Assembly (NCBI GenBank): GCA_903907185.1
Contig: CAIVND010000160.1
Span: 1 to 8,760 of the forward strand
From: an uncultured Acidimicrobiaceae bacterium
Lineage (GTDB): Bacteria; Actinomycetota; Acidimicrobiia; Acidimicrobiales; Bog-793
Length of the DNA: 8,760 bases
Reading direction: 5' to 3'
Below are positions 1-5,389 of this stretch, piece after piece. Position numbers and translations under genes: made by a program. The notes below the pieces were generated by a model. The model was not told the DNA's origin and ran no database searches. It saw nothing but the letters and a program-made list of their open reading frames with translations. Position 1 is the stretch's first letter. The number at the start of each line of letters is the position of its first letter.

Positions 1-974
1 ACAGAGTGCACCGTTGCACACTCGCCCACCTGAGTATCGACAAGATGACAGTCCGGACCGATCACAGCGTTATCGCCGACCACAGTTGTCCCCCTGAGTA
101 TCACGCCCCTCAGAAGCGTCACCTGCCGGCCAAGGGTCACCGTTATATCGAGATCAACCGATGAGGGATCTGGCATCACTGTCCCCTCGCTAATCCATCG
201 AGCATTGATTCTCGAACGGAGGATCTCCTGAGCACTCGCGAGTTGGACTGGATCATTGACGCCAGCGACCTCGCTGGCTTCTTCGACAACGAGCGCCTCA
301 ACTCGATGCCCGCCACTCACCAGTTTCTCCACGACGTCGGTAAGGTACAACTCTCCCTGATTGTTGTGTGGAGATAGCGAACGCAACGATGAGTTGAGCG
401 CCACCTGATCAATGCAGTAGATCGAGGTGCACACCTCTTTGACCGCCCGTTCGATCGCTGTCGCGTCGACCTGCTCGGTAATGCGAGCGATTTGACCATC
501 AGCGGATCGCACGACTCGTCCATAACCGGTTGGGTCCTCCATAACCGCAGTCAACAGTGTGGCGGTCGCCTCTCGATCACGGTGGGTTTCGATGAGACGT
601 TTGAGGGTCTTCGGAGTAATCAATGGAGTGTCACCGGGCAGAATTACTACGTCCGAAGCACCAACGACATCGTCAGCGACAAGCCGTGCGAGGCCTACCG
701 CAGCAGCATCGCCGCTACCGAGGCGAACAGCCTGGAGGGCAAAGCTCACCTGGAGACCACGGGGATGATCCAATTCGATGACCCGCATGACCTCCTCACT
801 TTGATAACCCACAACAACGACAACTTGAGTCACCCCAAGTTCGAAAAGCGTCTCAAGTACATGGAGGATCATCGGGCGGCCACTTAGGCGATGGAGGGGC
901 TTCGCAATGCTTGATCGCATACGCGAACCTTCGCCTGCTGCCAAAACAATTGCGCTCGTATGACGGAGAGACAT
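1..974 (-). CDS. glmU: Bifunctional GlmU (N-acetylglucosamine-1-phosphate uridyltransferase / glucosamine-1-phosphate acetyltransferase), C-terminus cut by window
   Basis: GlmU acetylates glucosamine-1-phosphate and then uridylates it to UDP-GlcNAc, the cytosolic precursor of peptidoglycan. I translated 324 codons from the ATG at 974-972. Residues 10-20 carry the nucleotide-binding loop LAAGEGSRMR, with the conserved lysine in AKPLH (residue 25). Further on are QAVRLGSGDA (81-90), PGDTPL with the metal-binding Asp at 115, GYGR (150-153), EQVDAT (167-172), QGELYLTD (206-213) and AGVND (237-241). These complete the uridyltransferase domain. From about residue 275 the sequence shows the hexapeptide periodicity of the left-handed beta-helix acetyltransferase domain, which runs off the window. 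The family is usually about 450-490 residues, so roughly 130-160 are missing. No strong Shine-Dalgarno is present; AAAGAG lies 7 nt upstream. The gene is divergent from the MarR gene. The family call is very secure, the exact start moderately so. Confidence 0.93.
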   Translation of the reverse strand, partial: MSLRHTSAIVLAAGEGSRMRSSIAKPLHRLSGRPMILHVLETLFELGVTQVVVVVGYQSEEVMRVIELDHPRGLQVSFALQAVRLGSGDAAAVGLARLVADDVVGASDVVILPGDTPLITPKTLKRLIETHRDREATATLLTAVMEDPTGYGRVVRSADGQIARITEQVDATAIERAVKEVCTSIYCIDQVALNSSLRSLSPHNNQGELYLTDVVEKLVSGGHRVEALVVEEASEVAGVNDPVQLASAQEILRSRINARWISEGTVMPDPSSVDLDITVTLGRQVTLLRGVILRGTTVVGDNAVIGPDCHLVDTQVGECATVHS

Positions 975-980
975 TCCCCT

Positions 981-986
981 ACTCTT
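981..986 (-). promoter_or_regulatory. Possible -10 element of glmU (AAGAGT)
   Basis: AAGAGT ends six bases before the glmU ATG. It keeps the two most conserved -10 positions (A2 and T6) but not T1. The spacing equals that of the four better matches in this window. No -35 is recognisable. The same stretch could serve as a weak ribosome binding site instead, so this is tentative. Confidence 0.25.
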
Positions 987-1086
987 TAACAACTTCTCTT
1001 GGCCCGCAAGGAAATCTTGAGAAAGGCCATTCAAACAAGTCGTCCCCCGGTAAATCTGAGGCGCCAAGCGGGCCGATAGGACTTTG

Positions 1087-1100
1087 CTACGGTCATGTAG
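1087..1100 (+). promoter_or_regulatory. Short inverted repeat CTAC-N6-GTAG over the marR start, possible operator
   Basis: CTAC at 1087-1090 and GTAG at 1097-1100 are perfect inverted arms around GGTCAT. They overlap the candidate -10 box and the GTG start. Outer TTG (1084-1086) and CAA (1104-1106) extend the symmetry only with an offset. MarR proteins often repress their own promoter through such dyads, but four-base arms are short and common by chance. Confidence 0.25.
1088..1093 (+). promoter_or_regulatory. Candidate -10 element (TACGGT) for a leaderless marR transcript
   Basis: TACGGT is followed by exactly six bases (1094-1099) and then the GTG start at 1100. This is the TANNNT-N6-RTG layout known from leaderless actinobacterial genes. 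No Shine-Dalgarno lies at a usable distance (AGGA is about 18 nt away) and no -35 hexamer is recognisable. Confidence 0.5.
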
Positions 1101-1558
1101 TGGCAACAGAACCCCAGCGGCATCCCGTAATCGATCACTCAAGTCCTGATGAGCTTCTTGCAAGTTCGCTTCGTATGGCGGTCATGCGCATCGCTCGGCG
1201 CCTTCGAGCAGAGCGCAGTGATGAAACACTCGGTCTCTCACAGATGTCGGCACTTGCCTCGCTTATGCACGGGCCGCTCTCGCCCACTGCCCTTGCGCAG
1301 ATCGAACGTATCCAACCTCCCTCGATGACCCGGGTGATCGCGGCTCTCGAAACGCGGGGCCTTATCTCAAGAGATGAGCATCAACACGATAAGCGCCAGT
1401 CGATTATTGCAATCACCGAGGCTGGGCGAGAGATCATCGATGCAGATCGCGTACGGCGCAAGGCCTGGTTGGTGGAGATTCTTGCGACGCTCAGTGAGCC
1501 GGATCGCCGAATATTACGCGAGGCGCTACCGGTGCTTGAGCGCATCACGAACTCTTAG
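1100..1558 (+). CDS. MarR family transcriptional regulator
   Basis: A 152-residue cytosolic winged-helix repressor or activator, of normal MarR length (about 140-160). Residues 16-58 form the helical dimerisation and lead-in region. Residues 60-89 (LSPTALAQ to ALETRGLI) are the helix-turn-helix with its recognition helix around PSMTRVIAAL. Residues 91-109 form the wing, with the family-typical D-x-R pattern in DKRQSIIAITEAG. Residues 110-150 return to dimerisation helices. The frame stays open upstream to a TTG at 911, but that stretch runs antisense through the start of glmU and looks non-coding. I therefore chose the GTG at 1100, which has a TANNNT box six bases upstream. The dehydrogenase gene follows after 38 nt on the same strand, so the two are probably co-transcribed, and a metabolite related to that enzyme is a reasonable guess for the ligand. 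The family is clear; the ligand is unknown. Confidence 0.88.
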   Translation: MATEPQRHPVIDHSSPDELLASSLRMAVMRIARRLRAERSDETLGLSQMSALASLMHGPLSPTALAQIERIQPPSMTRVIAALETRGLISRDEHQHDKRQSIIAITEAGREIIDADRVRRKAWLVEILATLSEPDRRILREALPVLERITNS

Positions 1559-1585
1559 ACCGACTCTCTACGTCAGCATTGCAAA

Positions 1586-1591
1586 GTGAGG
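1586..1591 (+). promoter_or_regulatory. Ribosome binding site of the dehydrogenase gene (GTGAGG)
   Basis: A GAGG core ends five bases before the GTG at 1597. It decides the start in favour of 1597 over the in-frame TTG at 1579, because the protein then begins TRIAIIDDYQ as in its relatives. It is the clearest Shine-Dalgarno in the window and belongs to an operon-internal gene, unlike the leaderless-looking genes. Confidence 0.65.
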
Positions 1592-1596
1592 TACCC

Positions 1597-2559
1597 GTGA
1601 CACGTATTGCGATCATCGATGACTACCAACATGCGGCGCCTCGCCTTGTTGACTGGACACTGCTCGGCCCGGATGCGGAGGTCTCCTTCTTTCACGATCG
1701 ACTAGTTGGAGACAAACTCGCGGACGCCCTCAAAGGATTTGAAGTCGTCTATGTGATGCGCGAGAGAAGTGATATCACTCGCGAGATCTTTGCCCAGCTA
1801 CCCGATCTCAAGATGGTCGTAACAAACGGTATGGCCAATGCTTCGATCGACCTTGCTGCGGCAAAGGAGTTTGGCGTATTGATCTCTGGTACTCCAAGTG
1901 GACTGTTCTCGACGACAGAGATCACTTGGGCACTCATTCTTGCGGTGGCAAAGGAGCTACCCCGAGTTGACGCAGATGTTCGATCGGGTCTTTGGCAACG
2001 GGAGCTACCAACTGATCTTGCTGGCAAGACCCTTGGCCTGCTGGGACTTGGGCGCCTTGGTGCCGCAATGATTCCGATCGCGCAGGCGTTCTCCATGCAA
2101 GTCATCGCGTGGAGTCAGAATCTCACGGCAGCCCGAACCGACGAACTCGGTGTTCAACTGGTAACAAAAGCAGAGCTCATGAGCGAAAGCGACTTTATCT
2201 CTATCCATCTCCGTCTCTCAGAGCGCACAACCGGATTAGTCGGGAAGGATGAACTTGCACTCATGCGTCCGACAGCTGCGATCATCAATACCGCTCGGGG
2301 CCCCATCATCGACGAGACTGCTCTGATCGAGGCGCTTCGAGCAAGAACCATTCGCGGTGCGGGCCTCGATGTCTTCGACGTCGAACCTATGCCCAAAGAT
2401 CATCCATTCAACACGCTCAAGAACGTTGTAATGACACCGCATATTGGCTATGCATCAGAGTCCAACCTGCTCCACTACATGAGTGACGCCTTCGTAAACA
2501 TTGCAAGTTACCTCGCCGGCGAGCCACTTCGCCTTCTCGGTCCCGACACCGTCCACTAG
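1597..2559 (+). CDS. D-2-hydroxyacid dehydrogenase (phosphoglycerate-dehydrogenase-like), NAD(P)-dependent
   Basis: A 320-residue cytosolic oxidoreductase that interconverts a D-2-hydroxyacid and its 2-oxoacid with a nicotinamide cofactor. Residues 1-100 form the substrate-binding half, opening with the typical TRIAIIDDYQ strand; NGMANASIDLAAA is at 78-90. The Rossmann motif GLGRLG sits at 150-155. The catalytic triad is visible: Arg234 in NTARGPI, Glu263 in FDVEP and His282 in TPHIGYAS. The phrase AWSQNLT (171-177) and the overall pattern recall the PGDH-like subgroup of actinobacteria and proteobacteria. No C-terminal ACT domain is present, so it is not a classical regulated SerA. The true substrate could be glyoxylate, hydroxypyruvate or another 2-oxoacid and cannot be told from sequence. 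It lies 38 nt downstream of the MarR gene. Its TAG stop at 2557-2559 is one base from the stop of the converging GNAT gene. Confidence 0.92.
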   Translation: MTRIAIIDDYQHAAPRLVDWTLLGPDAEVSFFHDRLVGDKLADALKGFEVVYVMRERSDITREIFAQLPDLKMVVTNGMANASIDLAAAKEFGVLISGTPSGLFSTTEITWALILAVAKELPRVDADVRSGLWQRELPTDLAGKTLGLLGLGRLGAAMIPIAQAFSMQVIAWSQNLTAARTDELGVQLVTKAELMSESDFISIHLRLSERTTGLVGKDELALMRPTAAIINTARGPIIDETALIEALRARTIRGAGLDVFDVEPMPKDHPFNTLKNVVMTPHIGYASESNLLHYMSDAFVNIASYLAGEPLRLLGPDTVH

Positions 2560-2560
2560 A

Positions 2561-3277
2561 TCAACTTCTCGGGTTAGATATCGAGACAATCTCCCAGCCC
2601 CGGTCAAAAAATCCGCAGGCTTCAGCGACTGCCGCAGAGCCCAGATTGTCCGCACGGTGCAGATACGTTGCAACTGCGCCCTCTGCATAGACCCGTTCAG
2701 CGGCCTGAGAGACTAACTGTTTTGCGTAGCCCCGATGACGATGGGCCTCTTCAGTTACGACCGCTAACTCCTGGGCGAACTGATCATGCCGCTTGCGACC
2801 CACACCAGCGACATAACGACCGTCTTCGCCTAAAGCGATCAGAACGTCACCATTGAAGGGTCGAAGCCACACAGGTGTTGCAGAGTCGAGCGGATCTATC
2901 CATTGACCCCACCCATCGTGCGCCATGATCGCCTGCTGATAGCGGAAGACGCCCCTTCGTAGGGTCGTCCCTGGGCGGTTGGTAATCACAGCAATAGTCG
3001 CTTCAAGCTCTTCAAGGCCGCCAATCTCAACCGCCCGAGCGATCGGTTCGTACCATTGGCTCGCAACCGAGATCACCGTGATCTGTGGTGCGACAATCCC
3101 AACAAAGGGCCGAAGTCCTCCATCCCAACCGGGTTGTTCTCGATAGGACGAGTGGACGACCGACACCGACGGATGATCTGGCCAAAGTCCAAGCCAGTTG
3201 GCAAGATGACGATGGAGACGCTCTTGCGCCTCACCGGAGATCCCCTTTAACGCCTTATCTCTGTCGTCAGTGACCAC
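2561..3277 (-). CDS. GNAT family N-acetyltransferase
   Basis: A 238-residue cytosolic protein predicted to transfer an acetyl group from acetyl-CoA to an amine. The recognisable GNAT fold is C-terminal, about residues 135-235. The acetyl-CoA pyrophosphate loop is R180-H-R-G183-Y-A185 inside AVVTEEAHRHRGYAKQLV, followed by a helix and then by NLGSAAVAEACGF (211-223), the usual motif-B region. Residues 20-134 resemble no domain I can name; they may be a degenerate second GNAT-like half, which is inference. The start is GTG 3277-3275 with TAGGGT exactly six bases upstream and no good Shine-Dalgarno. It begins 28 nt after the stop of the DMFase-like gene and may be read with it or from its own promoter inside that gene's end. 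The acceptor substrate is unknown. Confidence 0.82.
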   Translation of the reverse strand: MVTDDRDKALKGISGEAQERLHRHLANWLGLWPDHPSVSVVHSSYREQPGWDGGLRPFVGIVAPQITVISVASQWYEPIARAVEIGGLEELEATIAVITNRPGTTLRRGVFRYQQAIMAHDGWGQWIDPLDSATPVWLRPFNGDVLIALGEDGRYVAGVGRKRHDQFAQELAVVTEEAHRHRGYAKQLVSQAAERVYAEGAVATYLHRADNLGSAAVAEACGFFDRGWEIVSISNPRS

Positions 3278-3283
3278 GTTTTA

Positions 3284-3289
3284 ACCCTA
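3284..3289 (-). promoter_or_regulatory. Candidate -10 element (TAGGGT) for a leaderless GNAT transcript
   Basis: TAGGGT, then six bases, then the GTG at 3277: the same layout as at the MarR, DMFase-like and small-ORF starts. Any -35 would fall within or beside the 3' end of the preceding gene; none is recognisable. Confidence 0.45.
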
Positions 3290-3305
3290 GCCGGAGGGTC
3301 ATTTC

Positions 3306-4940
3306 TTATCGGACGTCGACGCCCAACTTTACTGGCGCAGATTCAGCGTACAGTGATCGCCAGTTCGGTCGAGATGGATGTGTCTTTGCTGCGGGCCCGT
3401 TCGCAAAGGTGCGCAACAAGTTGAGCATCATCTCGCCGAGGGGCGCGGCTGCAGGGGTGACTGCAAAGCTCAGATGGTTGTTGAGCGCTGAATCGCCATT
3501 CCACATTGCCGTGACAAAATCAGCCGTTCCAGAGTCGAAGATTCCTCCGCCCTTCGCAATGGTGTAGTAGGTCATGTCCGACTCTCCCACAACGCCCTTA
3601 GTCGGCGAATGGGCGAGAATCTCAACGTTTTGTGGACAGATCCGCGGTTCGAAGGCGTCAAACTCCGACCCAATAATCTTTGGAATTGTTGAGCCACGAT
3701 GCAACTTCATTCCCTTAAAGATGAACGATGTTGGTTCATAGATGACGAGATCACCAGAACCGCCAAAGTTCTGATACATCGCTCCTACAAACTGGCTCTC
3801 TGGTACCTGACTGGGTCCCGAAGTTGCCCAAGAGCCTCCTGTGGCAAGCCATGGTTTCTTGAGGTGAATGGGATCCTCTTGAACGTCTTTATAACAGATC
3901 ACCTCGCGACGTTGACCAAGTGCTGAACTCGCAAAACGGATCTGCCGGTAACACGCGTTGGCACCAAGAAAGGCAACATTGAGACCGTTTCGGGCAGCGT
4001 CTTGCACCCCATAACGCATCACATAGGACCAATATTCATCGTGCCCAAGGCTGACCAGCACGCGGTGATTTGCAAGGAGATGCGGCCGAGCATCAACGTC
4101 AACGTTCGTGAGGTAGGTCACGTCAAGTCCGTGACGTTCCGCGAAGTAGATGAAGGGGAACTCATTCCCAATCCAATCGCCCGATCCGCCCGCGTCAGGA
4201 TTCGCATAGGGCCGATCAAAGGAGACGATCCGCGATCGGCTTTCGTAGTCACTCTTCCCGTCGATGGGAATGCCGCCATAAAGGCTGTAGCCGCCCCAAT
4301 GGTTGTATGCCTGCCAAGTGGTGACAGAGTTTTGAATAGCGATCGCCGCGCGACTGCTGTCATCTCGGACCGTAAACGGAATGTGGTGTCGTCCGCCTGA
4401 GCTCGCAATGAGTTGCACGAGATAGTTCCCTGGAGGCCAGTCGTCTCCGATGAGGAACCGGTGCGAGACCTTCCAGTCGCAGTGCACCATATTGACTTTG
4501 GGAGTAAATATCGATGCTGGCTGCACAAAGCCCGAAATGTCCCGCGTCTTCGTTATCAGACGTCCACCGAGACCCTGGTAGTAGCCCATCCGGTAGATTT
4601 CGGCCTTCCATGTCGATGCAGTGGTGTTTACGAAGATGGTGAGTTCCTCACCCACAACTGCGCTGACTCGATCGGCATAGCCCTCAATAGGTTTCTTTCC
4701 GACCTGGCGTCGACCGTTGATCACCCAACTCAACGAACCCTTCTTTTTGTTCTCTGCTACTACCCACGCGGCCACGGGAAGCCCATCGACGAGAGAGTGG
4801 CCGAGAGCCTTCGCGCCGCTCGAACCCGACAGATCACCAGTCACTCGGCTGATTCCGCGCCCACAGGCTCCGACCAGTGCCGAGAGAGCAAGAGCTGATG
4901 CTCCCGCACCGGAACGCTGAAGAAAGGTGCGGCGATCCAT
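3306..4940 (-). CDS. Tat-exported lipoprotein with N,N-dimethylformamidase large-subunit-like fold
   Basis: A 544-residue protein beginning with a twin-arginine signal (RRTFLQ at residues 3-8), a hydrophobic stretch and a lipobox V-G-A-C with Cys26. It should be exported folded and anchored to the outer face of the membrane. Residues 85-190 look like a beta-sandwich with the recurrent YADRVS and EIYRMGYYQGLGGRL signatures seen in this family. Residues 195-515 match the C-terminal domain of dimethylformamidase beta subunits: QAYNHWGGYSLY (210-221), FDRPYA (241-246) and VSLGHDEYWS (296-305). In characterised dimethylformamidase a mononuclear iron is held by two tyrosines and a glutamate; Glu302 in HDEYW is the obvious glutamate candidate, but I cannot assign the tyrosines without an alignment. 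No small-subunit gene is nearby. Most such homologues lack tested substrates, so amide hydrolysis is inference. The start ATG has TAGTAT six bases upstream. Confidence 0.85.
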   Translation of the reverse strand: MDRRTFLQRSGAGASALALSALVGACGRGISRVTGDLSGSSGAKALGHSLVDGLPVAAWVVAENKKKGSLSWVINGRRQVGKKPIEGYADRVSAVVGEELTIFVNTTASTWKAEIYRMGYYQGLGGRLITKTRDISGFVQPASIFTPKVNMVHCDWKVSHRFLIGDDWPPGNYLVQLIASSGGRHHIPFTVRDDSSRAAIAIQNSVTTWQAYNHWGGYSLYGGIPIDGKSDYESRSRIVSFDRPYANPDAGGSGDWIGNEFPFIYFAERHGLDVTYLTNVDVDARPHLLANHRVLVSLGHDEYWSYVMRYGVQDAARNGLNVAFLGANACYRQIRFASSALGQRREVICYKDVQEDPIHLKKPWLATGGSWATSGPSQVPESQFVGAMYQNFGGSGDLVIYEPTSFIFKGMKLHRGSTIPKIIGSEFDAFEPRICPQNVEILAHSPTKGVVGESDMTYYTIAKGGGIFDSGTADFVTAMWNGDSALNNHLSFAVTPAAAPLGEMMLNLLRTFANGPAAKTHPSRPNWRSLYAESAPVKLGVDVR

Positions 4941-4946
4941 CGATAA

Positions 4947-4952
4947 ATACTA
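4947..4952 (-). promoter_or_regulatory. Candidate -10 element (TAGTAT) for a leaderless DMFase-like transcript
   Basis: TAGTAT is followed by TTATCG and then the ATG at 4940. It is the best -10 match in the window. It lies just beyond the hairpin at 4986-5030, consistent with a new transcription unit starting here. No Shine-Dalgarno is present and no TTGACA-like -35 is found at 16-19 bases. Confidence 0.55.
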
Positions 4953-4985
4953 CGCCCTGCACCTGAAAAAACACTGACAGACAGA

Positions 4986-5030
4986 CCGAAGGGTCACCAC
5001 GCACAGGGGAGAGACGTGCTGACCCTTCGG
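4986..5030 (-). terminator. Hairpin, probable transcription terminator after the small ORF
   Basis: CCGAAGGGTCA (4986-4996) and TGACCCTTCGG (5020-5030) are perfect 11-base inverted arms. After a C-C mismatch, CACG (4998-5001) pairs with CGTG (5015-5018), leaving a 13-base loop. The stem begins 10 bases after the TAA stop of the small minus-strand ORF. On the minus strand a run of six T follows about 16 bases after the stem, farther than in a textbook intrinsic terminator; on the plus strand there is none. It most likely ends the mug-to-small-ORF unit. Confidence 0.6.
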
Positions 5031-5040
5031 CGAGCCAGGC

Positions 5041-5319
5041 TTAGATGTCGAAGATATCCGGGAGATCAGAAAAAGCCTGTACCCATCGCTCAGCCCATCG
5101 CACGATCGCTGTCCGCAATCGAAATCGAAAACTCAAGGGCGCGATCCCAATCGGCGTCACCTCCGCCAGTACCTGCTGAGGATCTCGACACCGACTTGGG
5201 TGAAGGTCTCTCGACAAAGGTGAAAACCCAACGCACCACGGATCCTCTTCGAAGTCTGGCCAGGCGTTCTCCATGAACAGATCCCAGGAGCGTAGATCTC
5301 GAATTGTGGACCTTCCCAT
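5041..5319 (-). CDS. Small hypothetical protein, 92 codons, frame uncertain
   Basis: I do not recognise this ORF. It encodes 92 residues with five tryptophans (12, 20, 28, 75, 79), an acidic patch at 17-27 (ENAWPDFEEDP) and a C-terminal stretch WAERWVQAFSDLPDIF that looks helical. No signal peptide or membrane segment is visible. Two things support it: TATCCT lies exactly six bases before the ATG at 5319, and a strong hairpin starts 10 bases after its TAA. It lies 70 nt after the MFS stop on the same strand. Against it, the other two minus-strand frames also read protein-like in places. A 77-codon ORF (5157-5390) starts with a GTG overlapping the MFS stop by one base, and a third frame ending near 5093 gives DWDRALEFSISIADSD. 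The region could therefore be a frameshifted remnant of one longer protein. Confidence that something was coded here is moderate, and lower for this exact frame. Confidence 0.5.
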   Translation of the reverse strand: MGRSTIRDLRSWDLFMENAWPDFEEDPWCVGFSPLSRDLHPSRCRDPQQVLAEVTPIGIAPLSFRFRLRTAIVRWAERWVQAFSDLPDIFDI

Positions 5320-5325
5320 GAGAAA

Positions 5326-5331
5326 AGGATA
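5326..5331 (-). promoter_or_regulatory. Candidate -10 element (TATCCT) upstream of the small ORF
   Basis: TATCCT, six bases, ATG at 5319. It repeats the TANNNT-N6-RTG layout, and there is no Shine-Dalgarno. If active, the small ORF would have its own start site as well as read-through from the MFS gene. Confidence 0.4.
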
Positions 5332-5389
5332 GGGAACCGACTTGAACCCGTTATCTCTCTCCCATCACAAGCGGATGAACTTTGTGTCA

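Noticed and set aside
265..282. GlmU has Asp where E. coli has His after the LGTG-type motif (LGSGDA), as a possible active-site change
   Set aside because: Similar Asp variants are, as far as I recall, ordinary in GlmU homologues, and all other key residues are present.
492..887. 131-codon plus-strand ORF opposite glmU
   Set aside because: It lies entirely within the recognised glmU coding sequence and resembles no protein family.
911..1099. N-terminal extension of the MarR ORF back to a TTG at 911
   Set aside because: It runs antisense through the glmU start, has no family similarity and would make the protein far longer than usual.
4002..4898. Long ORFs on the plus strand opposite the DMFase-like gene (4002-4400, 4413-4898)
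   Set aside because: They are shadows of a well-supported gene, with no recognisable motifs, start signals or family resemblance.
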